Assembly: GCF_009017495.1 (NCBI RefSeq)
Contig: NZ_CP044990.1
Span: forward strand, 1,879,001-1,943,000
From: Deinococcus sp. AJ005
GTDB taxonomy: Bacteria; Deinococcota; Deinococci; Deinococcales; Deinococcaceae
DNA: 64,000 nt
Direction: 5' to 3'
Numbering within the stretch: the first letter of the stretch is position 1; each line of letters opens with the position of its first letter. The translations under genes were made by a program, and so were the position numbers. The notes below the pieces were generated by a model, which searched no databases, was not told where the DNA came from, and was given only the letters and a program-made list of their open reading frames with translations. Below, piece after piece: positions 1 through 13,865 of this stretch.

Positions 1-130
1 AGCCTTCCTTGACCAGCAGCTTGGCCAGTTCTTCCTTGAATTTGGAGGCCGGGATGTCCACGGTCTCCTTGAATGTGCGCGTCGCATTGCGGATGCGCGT
101 GAGCATGTCAGCGATAGGATCACTCAGCAT
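1..130 (-). CDS. rpsH: 30S ribosomal protein S8, N-terminal part
   Basis: The reverse strand reads [17 protein letters not shown] and continues as a normal S8 N-terminus. S8 binds 16S rRNA helix 21 early in small-subunit assembly. Only about 43 codons are inside the window; the rest lies beyond the left edge. The ATG is preceded by GGAGG-like sequence in the 376-base spacer that separates it from rpsN. Because of that spacer and the terminator in it, this gene probably belongs to a separate transcription unit from the S10 cluster upstream. Confidence 0.95.
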   Translation of the reverse strand, partial: MLSDPIADMLTRIRNATRTFKETVDIPASKFKEELAKLLVKEG

Positions 131-453
131 GTGTCTCCTCCAGAGGCGCGGCGCTGGCCACTGCCCCGGCAGGTGCGGCCCACATCAAAATGATATGGAC
201 TGCGGGTCTCCCCGTTGGAACGTTCGACGGTCAAAATCCGCCTTTCCTTCTGTTGGGTTGGAAGCCACCACTGGACGATCACCATTCAAAATTGGACGGT
301 TCGTATCCAGAGGGGTACAGCATGAACATTACCGCACAGGTGCGGCAAGGAAGGAGTATAGCAGGTCAGGAAGTGAGAGGCAACGCTCTCTGATGGTGAA
401 TTCGTCAGCGGCTTCAGGCGCTCAAGCCAGATTGACAATCTCAAGCCAATGCT
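131..453. other. intergenic spacer between rpsN and rpsH
   Basis: This spacer of about 320 bases has no convincing ORF. The short ORFs crossing it lack ribosome sites and family resemblance. It should hold the promoter of rpsH on the minus strand, but no pair of -35/-10 boxes stands out. The word TGGAC recurs near 197, 272 and 292, and a GAACGTTC palindrome lies near 221. Neither can be tied to a function from sequence. Confidence 0.5.
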
Positions 454-478
454 AAAAAAACCCCCCAATCGGGGAGTC
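454..478 (-). terminator. intrinsic terminator after rpsN
   Basis: On the minus strand CTCCCC, a GATT loop and GGGGGG form a six-pair stem with one G-T pair, followed directly by seven T. It lies 28 bases past the rpsN stop and would end the long tuf-to-rpsN transcript before rpsH. Confidence 0.8.
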
Positions 479-505
479 TCTTTTGATTCATTTTGATGAA
501 TGTGC

Positions 506-691
506 TTACCAGCTTGCTTTACGCACGCCGGGCAATTCACCCTTGTGCGCCATCTCGCGGATGCAGATGCGGCACATGCCGAAGAAACGGTAGTAGCTAC
601 GGGCACGGCCACAGCGCGAGCAGCGGCTGTAGTCCTGCACCTTGAACTTGTGGCCACGCGCGGCCTTGACAACTTTAGAGGTATTAGCCAT
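506..691 (-). CDS. rpsN: 30S ribosomal protein S14, zinc-binding type (S14Z)
   Basis: This 61-residue protein is the short S14 form with two Cys-x-x-Cys pairs, CSRC (residues 24-27) and CRIC (39-42), which bind one zinc ion. S14 sits in the head of the 30S subunit near S3 and S10. It follows rplE by 18 bases and is the last gene of the cluster before an intrinsic terminator. The alternative symbol rpsZ is used for this zinc form. No zinc-free S14 copy is visible in this window. Confidence 0.97.
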   Translation of the reverse strand: MANTSKVVKAARGHKFKVQDYSRCSRCGRARSYYRFFGMCRICIREMAHKGELPGVRKASW

Positions 692-709
692 AACGTCCTT
701 TGCCCCCGC

Positions 710-1249
<540 letters not shown>

Positions 1250-1309
1250 GTTTCTACCTTTCGGGCGGACGGGTCGCCCAGGTCACGCGCGGTGGCGTGA
1301 CCCTGGAAA

Positions 1310-2057
<748 letters not shown>

Positions 2058-2061
<4 letters not shown>

Positions 2062-2348
2062 GCCTCACCCCCGGCCAGCTCGGTTTCCACGGCAGTCGTT
2101 TCGGTGCCGCGCGGGCGCTCGATCAGACGCGTGACCTTCCAAGTCTTGGTCTTGCTGATGGGGCGCACCGCAATGATCTCGACGCGGTCACCCAGCTTGT
2201 ATTCGTTGGTCTCGTCGTGCGCGGCGTACTTGTTGCTGCGCGTGACGACCTTGCCGTACAGCGGGTGGGCGAAGCGGCGCTCCACCTTGACGCTGACGGT
2301 CTTGTCGGCACGGTCACTGACGACGACGCCGGTAAAGGTCTTCTTCAT
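2058..2348 (-). CDS. rpsQ: 30S ribosomal protein S17
   Basis: S17, 96 residues, is an OB-fold protein binding 16S rRNA near h7 and h11. The family core is visible as [20 protein letters not shown] near the start and [14 protein letters not shown] near residue 65. The tail after about residue 80 is longer than in E. coli and rich in Glu, Thr and Ala. Four-base ATGA overlaps join it to rpmC upstream and rplN downstream. Confidence 0.96.
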
Positions 2349-2563
2349 GCCTGCTCTCCCTGCCCGTTCTGGACAGCCTGGGCCTGCTCATGCCGAATGG
2401 TATTGAGCTGGGCCACTTCGCGGCGGAGCTGCGTGACGCGGTGGGGCTTTTCCAGATTTCCCATCGCGGCCTGAAAGCGCAACTCCATCAGTTCTTTCTT
2501 GCGGGACTCGATCTCGGAGGCGAACTTGTCGGCCCCCAGTTCGCGCATCTCACTGGGCTTCAT
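2345..2563 (-). CDS. rpmC: 50S ribosomal protein L29
   Basis: L29, 72 residues, is a two-helix protein at the exit of the peptide tunnel, where it helps dock trigger factor and the signal recognition particle. It starts [14 protein letters not shown] and contains the typical [19 protein letters not shown] stretch. It overlaps rplP by 14 bases and rpsQ by 4. The size is normal and the start is fixed by the conserved N-terminus. Confidence 0.95.
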   Translation of the reverse strand: MKPSEMRELGADKFASEIESRKKELMELRFQAAMGNLEKPHRVTQLRREVAQLNTIRHEQAQAVQNGQGEQA

Positions 2564-2978
2564 CGTAAACCTCGCGCTTGACCATCTTGGTCTGGATAGG
2601 CAGCTTGTGACCGGCCAGACGGAAGGCTTCCTTGGCCTGGGCCTCGGTCACGCCGGAGACCTCGAACATCACGCGGCCCGGCTTCACGACACTGACCCAG
2701 AATTCCACCGCGCCCTTACCTTTACCCATTCGGGTTTCGGCAGGCTTCTTGGTGACGGGCTTGTCGGGGAAAATACGGATGTAGATCTTACCGCCGCGGC
2801 GGAAGTGACGGCTCATCACGATACGGCACGCTTCGATCTGGTTGCTGCGGATCCACGCGGGTTCCGTGGCGATCAGGCCGTAGTCGCCAAAGGCCACGTA
2901 GTCGCCGCCCTTGGTGTCCCCGGTCATCCGGCCACGGTGCTGCTTACGGTACTTGGTGCGCTTGGGAAGAAGCATCAT
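2550..2978 (-). CDS. rplP: 50S ribosomal protein L16
   Basis: L16, 142 residues, contacts tRNA elbows at the A and P sites and is needed for peptidyl transferase architecture. The N-terminus [18 protein letters not shown] is conserved, as is [17 protein letters not shown] in the middle. It overlaps rpsC by four bases and rpmC by 14. Only one of the two initial methionines is needed; the upstream one is in the better overlap position with rpsC. Confidence 0.97.
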   Translation of the reverse strand: MMLLPKRTKYRKQHRGRMTGDTKGGDYVAFGDYGLIATEPAWIRSNQIEACRIVMSRHFRRGGKIYIRIFPDKPVTKKPAETRMGKGKGAVEFWVSVVKPGRVMFEVSGVTEAQAKEAFRLAGHKLPIQTKMVKREVYDEAQ

Positions 2979-3724
2979 TCACCTCCGGGGCGGCGGCGTC
3001 CTGCGGCAGGACGGCGGCGGTTGGGACGGTCACCGTCTTCGCGGCGGGGACGGTCGTCGCGGCCCTTGGGACGGGCCAGGGTCTCGGTACGGCCACCGAT
3101 CACTTCGCCGTTGAAGACCAACACCTTGATGCCCAGGATGCCGTAGCTCGTGCGGGCCAGTGCGGTGCCGTAGTCGATGTCTGCGCGAAGGGTGTGCAGC
3201 GGCACGCGACCTTCCAGAACCTTCTCGGTGCGGGCCTGCTCGGCCCCACCCAGACGGCCCGAAAGCACGATCTTGACGCCGCGTGCGCCGGATTCCATCA
3301 CGCGCTGTGCGGCCTGCTTCATGGCGCGGCGGAAGGCAAAGCGGCGCTCAATCTGCTCAGCGATCCGCAGGGCCACCAGGGGCGCACTGATGTTGGGGTT
3401 GGGGATCTCGGCGACGTTGACCGCCACCGTACCCGCAGAAACCATACGCTCGATATCGCCGCGCAGGCCCTTAATGCTGTCCCCGCCCTTGCCGATCACG
3501 ATGCCGGGTTTGGCAGCGGAGATGATCACGTTGACCTGCTGGCCAGCACGCTCGATCTCCACGCGGGCGATGCCAGCGGCAGACAGCTTCTTATCGATCA
3601 GCTTGCGGATCTTCTCGTCTTCACGCAGAAGCCCGGCGTACTGCTTCTTCCCGGCATACCAGCGGCTGTTCCAGCCACGGGTAATGCCCAGGCGGAAGCC
3701 GTTCGGGTTGATTTTATTGCCCAT
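2975..3724 (-). CDS. rpsC: 30S ribosomal protein S3
   Basis: S3 forms the mRNA entry site of the 30S subunit with S4 and S5. The KH domain appears as [23 protein letters not shown] sequence near residue 80. I chose the ATG of [13 protein letters not shown] as start, one base after the rplV stop. A longer reading frame adds eight residues but would run into rplV and breaks family alignment. The last 30 residues form an Arg/Pro-rich tail ([16 protein letters not shown]), a typical lineage extension. Confidence 0.96.
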   Translation of the reverse strand: MGNKINPNGFRLGITRGWNSRWYAGKKQYAGLLREDEKIRKLIDKKLSAAGIARVEIERAGQQVNVIISAAKPGIVIGKGGDSIKGLRGDIERMVSAGTVAVNVAEIPNPNISAPLVALRIAEQIERRFAFRRAMKQAAQRVMESGARGVKIVLSGRLGGAEQARTEKVLEGRVPLHTLRADIDYGTALARTSYGILGIKVLVFNGEVIGGRTETLARPKGRDDRPRREDGDRPNRRRPAAGRRRPGGE

Positions 3725-3725
3725 A

Positions 3726-4189
<464 letters not shown>

Positions 4190-4193
<4 letters not shown>

Positions 4194-4477
4194 TTCTTCT
4201 TGCTCCCCTTACTGCTCTTCTCGGAGCCGTGACCACGGTAACTGCGGGTGGGCGAGAACTCACCGAGCTTGTGGCCGATCATCTGCTCGTTCACGAAGAC
4301 CGGGATGTGCTGCTTGCCGTTATGCACGGCGATGGTGTGGCCGATCATCTCGGGAACCACGGTGGAGCGGCGCGACCACGTCTTGATCACACGCTTGTCT
4401 TTCTTCTCGTTCTGGACATCCACCTTTTTCAGCAGGTGATCGTCCACGAACGGGCCTTTCTTGAGGCTACGGGGCAT
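4190..4477 (-). CDS. rpsS: 30S ribosomal protein S19
   Basis: S19, 95 residues, binds the 16S rRNA head with S13. It starts [18 protein letters not shown] and contains [19 protein letters not shown], both highly conserved. A ribosome site GGAGGGCG lies about seven bases before the ATG, 14 bases after rplB. Length is normal and the gene overlaps rplV by four bases. Confidence 0.97.
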
Positions 4478-4491
4478 AGAGTTCGCCCTCC

Positions 4492-5325
<834 letters not shown>

Positions 5326-5338
5326 GTTCAATCTCTCC

Positions 5339-5626
5339 TTAGGCCTGGCCTTCGAGTTGCTCGATGCGCTGACCCTCGGCGAGACGGACAACCGCCTTCT
5401 TGCGGTCGTTGCGGGTGCCCATGAACTTGCCGACGCGCTTTTGCTTACCGCGCACGTTCATGGTGCTGATGCCCACCACAGACACGTCGAAGGCGCGCTG
5501 GATGGCGCTCTTGATCTCGGTCTTGGTGGCCTTGGGGCTGACCCAGAACGAGTAGACGCCGCGCTCCATGCCCGCGTAAGCCTTCTCGCTGACCACCGGC
5601 TGGTGGATGATGTCGTAGTAGCTCAT
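5339..5626 (-). CDS. rplW: 50S ribosomal protein L23
   Basis: L23, 95 residues, sits at the tunnel exit and docks trigger factor and SRP. It starts [17 protein letters not shown] and contains [17 protein letters not shown] followed by [16 protein letters not shown] sequence ([12 protein letters not shown]). The ATG overlaps the rplD stop by four bases (ATGA). Length matches the family. Confidence 0.96.
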   Translation of the reverse strand: MSYYDIIHQPVVSEKAYAGMERGVYSFWVSPKATKTEIKSAIQRAFDVSVVGISTMNVRGKQKRVGKFMGTRNDRKKAVVRLAEGQRIEQLEGQA

Positions 5627-6243
5627 GCAGCACCCTCTTCTTCAGTCTGCTCGTCGTGCGCAGGCTCCAGGGCCACCGCGTCGATCACCAGACGGTCATG
5701 GCGCAGGATGTCGTAGGCATTGAGGCCCGCGACAGCCAGAACCGTGACCCACGGAACGTTGCGCGCGGCCTGACGGACCACGGCGTCGTCGGTTACCAGC
5801 AGCACACTCTCGCTGCCGTTCATGCCGTTGTCGGCAGCCCAGGCGATGAAGCCCTTGGTCTTGCCGTCCAGACCGAAGCCATCCACGGCAGTCAGCATAT
5901 TTTCCTGCTGACGGTCCGAGAGGGCCATCGCCAGGCCGAGCTGACGCACCTTGCGGGGCAGGGTGTAGCCGTAGTTGCGGGGTTTGGGACCAAAAGCCAC
6001 GCCGCCGCCCACGAAGGTGGGAACAGTGCGGTTGCCGTGACGGGCGTTACCGGTGCCTTTCTGGCCGTACATTTTCTTGCCGGTGGCACTCACCTGCGCG
6101 CGAGTCTTGGTGCTGGCCGTACCACGGCGGCGGCTGGCGAGCTGCCAAGTGACCACTTCATGCAGGATGTGCTTGTTGGCTTCAGGCAGGTCCAGGCTGA
6201 TCTGACGACCACCGTTCTGTCCGATGACGTTAATCTGCGCCAT
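5623..6243 (-). CDS. rplD: 50S ribosomal protein L4
   Basis: L4, 206 residues, is an early assembly protein whose loop reaches the exit tunnel. The loop [19 protein letters not shown] is present at about residues 60-80. The start is the ATG of [17 protein letters not shown], three bases after the rplC stop. The open frame upstream of it is out of phase with rplC and is not L4. In E. coli L4 also represses its own operon. Whether that happens here cannot be read from the sequence. Confidence 0.96.
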   Translation of the reverse strand: MAQINVIGQNGGRQISLDLPEANKHILHEVVTWQLASRRRGTASTKTRAQVSATGKKMYGQKGTGNARHGNRTVPTFVGGGVAFGPKPRNYGYTLPRKVRQLGLAMALSDRQQENMLTAVDGFGLDGKTKGFIAWAADNGMNGSESVLLVTDDAVVRQAARNVPWVTVLAVAGLNAYDILRHDRLVIDAVALEPAHDEQTEEEGAA

Positions 6244-6245
6244 GC

Positions 6246-6877
6246 TTACTTGCCTCCCTTGGCGGTGCGCATCTTCACGGCTCCGCGCAGGATCACGAGG
6301 CCACCATTTGCTCCGGGAATCGCACCCTTGACCAGGATGATGTTCTCGCTGGCGCGCACTTCCACCACTTCCAGGTTCTGGACGGTCACGCGGTCCGTAC
6401 CCATGTGTCCGGCCATCTTCTTGCCCTTGTACACGCGGCCTGGCGTCTTGCGCTGGCCGATGGAGCCGGGACGACGGTGCCACTTCTTGGTGCCGTGGCT
6501 ACCAGGGCCGCCGGCAAAGTGCCAGCGCTTAATGACGCCCTGAAAACCCTTGCCCTTGCTGGTGCCGGTCGCGTCGATCTTCTCACCCTCAGCGAAAATA
6601 TCCACGTTCACGGTGTCGCCTTCGGGAGCAAAGTCACGGAATTCACGCAGGAAGCGCACAGGGGACACCCCGGCCTTCTTGAAGTGACCCATCGCGGGGC
6701 GGTTGACCTTGCGCTCCGCCTTGGGGGCAAAGCCGATCTGCACGGCCTCGTAGCCATCGCTCTGCGCGGTCTTGCGCTGCACGACGGGGCAGGGGCCAGC
6801 CAGCACCACGGTCACCGGAACGGCCTTGTCGCCCTTCCAGATCTGGGTCATGCCGATTTTGGTTCCCAGCAGGCCCT

Positions 6878-6881
<4 letters not shown>
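6246..6881 (-). CDS. rplC: 50S ribosomal protein L3
   Basis: L3, 211 residues, is an initiator of 50S assembly whose central loop nears the peptidyl transferase centre. The N-terminus [14 protein letters not shown] and the loop motif [20 protein letters not shown] are diagnostic. The start codon is GTG, overlapping the rpsJ stop as GTGA, so translation is probably coupled to S10. Length is typical. Confidence 0.96.
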
Positions 6882-7203
<322 letters not shown>

Positions 7204-7206
7204 CTA

Positions 7207-8424
7207 TTACTCCAGAACCTTCGTGACGACGCCTGCGCCGACGGTGCGGCCACCTTCACGGATGGCGAAGCGCAGTCCTTCTTCCATGGCGATCGGCTTG
7301 ATCAGTTCCACGATGAAGGTGATGTTGTCGCCGGGCATGACCATTTCCACGCCTTCGGGCAGTTCCACCACACCGGTCACGTCCGTGGTGCGGAAGTAGA
7401 ACTGGGGACGGTAGCCGCCGAAGAACGCGCTGTGGCGTCCACCCTCGTCCTTGGACAGCACGTAGGTGCTGGCTTCGAACTTGGTGTGGGGCTTGATGCT
7501 GCCGGGCTTCGAGAGCACCTGGCCGCGCTCCACGTCGTCGCGAGCGACGCCGCGCAGCAACACGCCCACGTTGTCGCCGGCCATGCCGGAATCCAACAGC
7601 TTGCGGTGCATTTCCACGCCGGTCACGGTGGTCTTCTTGGTGTCGCGCAGACCCACGATCTCGACTTCATCCTGGATCTTGACGATGCCGCGCTCGATAC
7701 GTCCGGTGGCGACGGTGCCGCGTCCGGTGATGGTGAAGACGTCTTCGACGGGCATCAGGAACGCCTTGTCGGTGTCGCGCTCGGGGGTGGGGATGTAGCT
7801 GTCCACGGCGTCCAGAAGTTCCCAGATGCCGTCGACCCACTTGTCTTCACCACGGGGGGTCTTGGGGTTCTTCTGGAGAACTTCCAGTGCCTGGAGGGCG
7901 CTGCCCTTGACCACGGGCAGATCGTCGCCGGGGAACTCGTACTTGCTCAGGAGTTCACGGACTTCCATTTCCACGAGTTCGAGCAACTCTTCGTCGTCGA
8001 CCATGTCCACCTTGTTCATGAAGACAACCATGTAGGGGATGCCCACCTGGCGGCCCAGCAGGATGTGTTCGCGGGTCTGGGGCATGGGGCCGTCAGCGGA
8101 GCTGACGACCAGGATCGCGCCGTCCATCTGCGCTGCGCCGGTGATCATGTTCTTGATGTAGTCGGCGTGGCCGGGGCAGTCGACGTGGCTGTAGTGGCGG
8201 GTGGCGGTCTGGTACTCGACGTGGGAGGTGTTGATGGTGATGCCACGGGCCTTTTCTTCGGGGGCCTTGTCGATCTGGCTGTAGTCCATCGTTTCGATGG
8301 TGGGGTCCATCGCGGCTGCCGTGAAGGTGATGGCGGCGGTCAGGGTGGTCTTGCCGTGATCGACGTGACCGATGGTGCCGATGTTCACGTGCGGCTTGCT
8401 GCGCGAAAAAGTGCCTTTTGCCAT
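7207..8424 (-). CDS. tuf: translation elongation factor Tu
   Basis: EF-Tu, 405 residues, brings aminoacyl-tRNA to the ribosomal A site as a GTP complex. The GTPase motifs are clear: GHVDHGKT (19-26), DCPGHADY and NKVD, followed by the beta-barrel domains. The ATG of [14 protein letters not shown] is preceded by GGAGGGAG. The frame runs six codons further upstream without support. It heads the S10 cluster instead of ending the str operon, from which it is separated by a terminator and a membrane-protein gene. Confidence 0.98.
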   Translation of the reverse strand: MAKGTFSRSKPHVNIGTIGHVDHGKTTLTAAITFTAAAMDPTIETMDYSQIDKAPEEKARGITINTSHVEYQTATRHYSHVDCPGHADYIKNMITGAAQMDGAILVVSSADGPMPQTREHILLGRQVGIPYMVVFMNKVDMVDDEELLELVEMEVRELLSKYEFPGDDLPVVKGSALQALEVLQKNPKTPRGEDKWVDGIWELLDAVDSYIPTPERDTDKAFLMPVEDVFTITGRGTVATGRIERGIVKIQDEVEIVGLRDTKKTTVTGVEMHRKLLDSGMAGDNVGVLLRGVARDDVERGQVLSKPGSIKPHTKFEASTYVLSKDEGGRHSAFFGGYRPQFYFRTTDVTGVVELPEGVEMVMPGDNITFIVELIKPIAMEEGLRFAIREGGRTVGAGVVTKVLE

Positions 8425-8598
8425 GTTCTCTACTCCCTCCAAGTGGTGGATTTACACGCAAAACCGCCCCTTTGATCGGGCGTCCCCCGCGCATACCGCA
8501 GGGTTCTGATGGTGTGACCCACATTGGGTTGATTCTCGCCAGGGCAGTGTCCCGCCGTGCTGGCACGTTGCGCTGGAATCCAGACGCACCGAAGAAGA

Positions 8599-8627
8599 AG
8601 GATACAGGAAACTGGGGATCATGGCAA
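8599..8627 (-). promoter_or_regulatory. promoter of tuf-S10 cluster
   Basis: On the minus strand TTGCCA (8622-8627) and TATCCT (8599-8604) are spaced by exactly 17 bases, a good sigma-70-type pair. Transcription would start near 8592 and run through tuf and the S10 cluster. Confidence 0.6.
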
Positions 8628-8711
8628 GTCTGATGAAGAAATATGAATCCTGCCTGACCGCCACTTTCAGGCCCTGCTGGGAGATGATTCCAAAAACGTA
8701 TCCCTGCAAGG

Positions 8712-8735
8712 CGAAAAGCCGAAGCTGGTTCGGCT
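8712..8735 (-). terminator. probable terminator of the gene at 8760-9197
   Basis: On the minus strand AGCCGAA, a CCAGC loop and TTCGGCT make a perfect seven-pair stem followed by TTT. It lies about 25 bases after the stop of the membrane-protein gene. The T run is short, so efficiency is uncertain. Confidence 0.5.
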
Positions 8736-8759
8736 ATTTATATTCAGCCGGACACCAGA

Positions 8760-9197
8760 TCAGTGCCGGGCGTAAGCCACCACGTTCTTATCGAACGCGC
8801 CAATCAGCATGAAGATGCCCAGTACGGTGCCAATGGGAAAGATCAGCAGGGTAAACACACCGATCACGATGGCCGAAACGCGGCCCCAGCTCCGGCCTTC
8901 CAGCAGGGCGCGGCGCGTGTAATACAGCCACAGGATCAGAATCGCCGTGATGGCGAAAGACAGCCACAACACCCACTGAAGTTGATCGGGCGCAAGCTGG
9001 ATGGGCGGCAGTCCTGAAGTGGAAGACTGCTGGTTCAGGCGGGCCAGCATATCGGTCAGCGTTGGGCCGGAGAAAGGCAGGGTCAGCAGTGAAATCGCAT
9101 TGTAAAAGACGCCGATCAGAAGGGGCAACGTCAGGAACAGCAGGCGCGGGGGGCGGGGGCCAAGTTGTTTTTGTTCGGGAGAGGTGGGGGCGGTCAT
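8760..9197 (-). CDS. small integral membrane protein of unknown function
   Basis: This predicted protein of 145 residues has three or four hydrophobic segments: about 20-40, 72-92, 107-127 and possibly 128-140. No family is recognised and there are no catalytic-looking motifs. It sits alone between fusA and tuf on the same strand, with a terminator on each side, so it is its own unit. TACTCT lies eight bases before the ATG, the layout of a leaderless promoter; a GTG one codon upstream is a second start option. Its place inside the str/S10 block may be chance. Confidence 0.75.
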   Translation of the reverse strand: MTAPTSPEQKQLGPRPPRLLFLTLPLLIGVFYNAISLLTLPFSGPTLTDMLARLNQQSSTSGLPPIQLAPDQLQWVLWLSFAITAILILWLYYTRRALLEGRSWGRVSAIVIGVFTLLIFPIGTVLGIFMLIGAFDKNVVAYARH

Positions 9198-9205
9198 CAC
9201 TTCTC

Positions 9206-9211
9206 AGAGTA
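9206..9211 (-). promoter_or_regulatory. leaderless -10 box of the gene at 8760-9197
   Basis: TACTCT on the minus strand ends eight bases before the ATG. This fits a -10 box placing transcription start at or next to the start codon. Confidence 0.5.
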
Positions 9212-9250
9212 CCGCGCTTGCTCCCCAAGGCCCACATCGCCAATGGGGAC

Positions 9251-9280
9251 AAAAGAAAAAGCCCGCCAGTCACGGCGGGC
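9251..9280 (-). terminator. intrinsic terminator of the str operon
   Basis: On the minus strand GCCCGCC and GGCGGGC pair around a short loop and are followed by TTTTTCTTTT. It starts 21 bases after the fusA stop and closes the rpsL-rpsG-fusA operon. Confidence 0.85.
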
Positions 9281-9300
9281 CTTTCCCTCTCAAATCTGGT

Positions 9301-11403
<2,103 letters not shown>

Positions 11404-11498
11404 TAGACTCCCTGATTGAGAGGGGAAGCGTGTCTCGCCTCCCGAGTGGGTTGAGCCAGGCAGCAGATAGATGCGCCCGACAGTGTGCGCCCCTCACC

Positions 11499-11534
11499 TG
11501 AACTGGACGGCAGGGAATCCCACCGTCCAGTTCA
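11499..11534. repeat. 12-bp perfect inverted repeat between rpsG and fusA
   Basis: TGAACTGGACGG and its exact complement CCGTCCAGTTCA are separated by 12 bases, themselves containing GGGA and TCCC. The RNA hairpin would be very stable. No T run follows on either strand, so it is not a standard terminator. It may be a processing site, a stability element or a translational control site for fusA. Confidence 0.75.
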
Positions 11535-11557
11535 ACGCTTCTGGGCGGAAAAAACGT

Positions 11558-12028
11558 TTACCAGCGGTAGTGCGCGTAGGCGCGGTTGGCTTCCGCCATA
11601 CGCTCGATATCGTCTTTCTTCTTGATCGAGCCGCCACGGCCCTGCGCGGCGTCCATGATCTCGCCGGCCAGACGCTCGATGGCAGTGCGCTCGGGACGGC
11701 TGTCCACGGCGGACATCATCCAGCGCAGGGTCAGGCTCTGCTGACGGCGCACGCTGACTTCCACGGGCACCTGATAGGTGCTGCCCCCGACGCGGCGGCT
11801 GCGGACTTCCACGCGCGGCTTGATGTTGTCCATGGCCTGCTTGAAGATCTTGAGGGACTCCTGACCGGTGCGCTCCTGGACGACTTTCATAGCTCCGTAG
11901 AAAATACGGCTGGCCAGGTTCTTCTTGCCGTCTTCCATGATGCGGTTGATGGTGGCGCTGACCAGTACGTCCTGATAAACCAGATCGGGCTGGAGGGGAC
12001 GCACTTCTGCTCTGCGGCGACGTGCCAT
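11558..12028 (-). CDS. rpsG: 30S ribosomal protein S7
   Basis: S7, 156 residues, starts assembly of the 30S head and contacts E-site tRNA. It begins MARRRRAEVRPLQPDLVY and contains the conserved GSTYQVPVEVSVRRQQSLTLRW-type region. AAGGAG lies before the ATG. It is second in the str operon, 155 bases after rpsL, and ends 154 bases before fusA. Confidence 0.97.
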   Translation of the reverse strand: MARRRRAEVRPLQPDLVYQDVLVSATINRIMEDGKKNLASRIFYGAMKVVQERTGQESLKIFKQAMDNIKPRVEVRSRRVGGSTYQVPVEVSVRRQQSLTLRWMMSAVDSRPERTAIERLAGEIMDAAQGRGGSIKKKDDIERMAEANRAYAHYRW

Positions 12029-12183
12029 GTTGAACTCCTTGGGGACTGTTGTGGTGCGCTGTATTTAATTTAAGCGCGTTTCGCTTGATTCATTGGCCTG
12101 ACCTCCGGCGAACATGGGTGTTCTTGCCGCAAGGTGGCGTGCCGACTGTCCTGCCCATCTCTGTGAAGAGAAAAGCAGGGACT

Positions 12184-12567
<384 letters not shown>

Positions 12568-12573
12568 GGTGAA

Positions 12574-12750
12574 TCACTCCTCGTGTTCGGTGTTCCAAAG
12601 ATTGACGAAGCGTTCTTGGAAGGTGGGGCCAGCCCACGCGTACGGGGCCGGGCGACGGGTTGACAGTTCCAGCTTTGAGATGATCACGCGTTCCTGACGG
12701 ACTTTTACGGCTGTCAGCATCAGCCAGTGGGTCACTTGCCGGAGCGGCAT
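12574..12750 (-). CDS. possible 58-residue leader ORF of the str operon
   Basis: This ORF starts MPLRQVTHWLMLTAVKV and ends FVNLWNTEHEE. Its ATG is preceded by GAGGAG at nine bases and lies about 50 bases after the predicted promoter. Its stop codon is six bases before the rpsL CTG, and the rpsL ribosome site lies within its last codons. No family is recognised. It could be a real small protein, a leader peptide that couples translation to rpsL, or an accidental frame. The ribosome site and position argue for translation. Confidence 0.5.
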   Translation of the reverse strand: MPLRQVTHWLMLTAVKVRQERVIISKLELSTRRPAPYAWAGPTFQERFVNLWNTEHEE

Positions 12751-12804
12751 GCCGAAAAACTCCTCGCGGTGCAACCCTGGACCGGGGCAGTTTTCAACCT
12801 TGGC

Positions 12805-12833
12805 ATGATACGCCCACAGGGATGGAGACGCAA
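12805..12833 (-). promoter_or_regulatory. promoter of the str operon
   Basis: On the minus strand TTGCGT (12828-12833) and TATCAT (12805-12810) are 17 bases apart. The -10 matches five of six consensus bases. Transcription would begin near 12798, giving a leader of about 230 bases before rpsL that includes the 58-codon ORF. Confidence 0.65.
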
Positions 12834-13000
12834 GGGCGACAGACGTCCATTTCGCCAGACCCCATCACCTCCACAAAAGAGACAGGTTCTCAGCTTGCTG
12901 TACAGATGGCCTTCTGTGCGGATTTATAGAGGGAAAGAACAGGACTCCAGCGCATTCAAAAAGTCTCACCTGTTGGCCTCTACCCCGCCCGCTCAGGGCG

Positions 13001-13009
13001 TGCTACACT
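13001..13009 (+). promoter_or_regulatory. extended -10 promoter of tRNA-Ser
   Basis: TGCTACACT is an extended -10 box (TG-n-TACACT) ending 29 bases before the mature tRNA 5' end. No good -35 box is seen. Confidence 0.5.
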
Positions 13010-13038
13010 CCCGCTTGCCCATCGTTTCAAGTCGGCGC

Positions 13039-13128
<90 letters not shown>

Positions 13129-13176
13129 GAAATGCAGCAGCAACAGCGTCCCAGTCGATAAGGCTGGGGCGTTTGC

Positions 13177-13815
13177 TTATGCGCCTGGGCCAGCGTTCAG
13201 CACGTCCAGCAGGGCATTCAGGTCAGCGAGAATGAATTCCGCTTCCACCGCCAGATTCGCGCCGGGCGTGAGCAGAAGGGCGGCCCGTAGTCCGGCAGCG
13301 TGGGCCGCACGAATGTCCAGTTCACGGTCACCCACAGCGAGACAGTCGGCAGGTTTCAGCGCGTATCGGTACATCGCCGCCAGAAACATCCCCGGATCGG
13401 GCTTGCGAGGGTAGCCGTCGCTGACGCTGACCAGATCGTCCACCAGCGGCCACAGCCCCGCCGTCTGCAAACGGGCGATGGCCCCTTCGCGGTCCCGGTG
13501 CGTGACCACCAGATTCAGCGCACCGCGCGCCCGAACCCCTACCATGACCTCACGCGCATACGGCATGGGCGGGGCAAATTGACCGCTCCGCCGGACCTCG
13601 GCCTGTCCATACGCCTGCCACAGCGTGTCCTCTTCCAGACCCAGCCGGGCCGCCAGCGTCTGAATGGCGTGGCCCAGCGTGACACGCGTCAGCGGAACAA
13701 TGGCGGCCAGTTCGGTGGAATGTCCCAGCCTCGCCAGAGCGTCCTGCAACGCGCCGTCAATGGCGGGATACGTGTCCAGCAGGGTGCCGTCCAGATCCCA
13801 CAGGAGACTGGGCAT
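13177..13815 (-). CDS. HAD-superfamily hydrolase, phosphoglycolate-phosphatase-like
   Basis: The protein of about 212 residues has all HAD motifs. DLDGT near the start supplies the nucleophile Asp, VTHR has the motif II Thr, KPDP carries the motif III Lys, and GDRELD is motif IV. A cap domain of subfamily IA type lies between motifs I and II. It probably removes phosphate from a small metabolite; the substrate is unknown. The ATG just before SLLWDLDGT is the likely start, though an in-frame TTG at 13839 lies nine bases behind a TAAACT box and would suit a leaderless start. Confidence 0.88.
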   Translation of the reverse strand: MPSLLWDLDGTLLDTYPAIDGALQDALARLGHSTELAAIVPLTRVTLGHAIQTLAARLGLEEDTLWQAYGQAEVRRSGQFAPPMPYAREVMVGVRARGALNLVVTHRDREGAIARLQTAGLWPLVDDLVSVSDGYPRKPDPGMFLAAMYRYALKPADCLAVGDRELDIRAAHAAGLRAALLLTPGANLAVEAEFILADLNALLDVLNAGPGA

Positions 13816-13865
13816 GGGGCCTGAATTGGGAAGGGTCAAAACAGCGGCAGTTTAGCGCCCACAAT

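Larger units (their letters stand above)
8425..8759. other. tuf leader and upstream spacer
   Basis: The 335 bases upstream of tuf hold no gene. On the minus strand they contain a promoter (8599-8627), giving a leader of about 165 bases, and further out the terminator of the preceding gene (8712-8735). Within the leader, CCGCCC and GGGCG near 8467-8483 can pair, but no known riboswitch is recognised. Confidence 0.5.

Noticed and set aside
221..230. GAACGTTC near rpsH as an operator
   Set aside because: A short palindrome with no second copy at a comparable gene; expected by chance in 64 kb.
11499..11534. Terminator between rpsG and fusA
   Set aside because: No T run follows the stem on either strand, and fusA has no other promoter evident.
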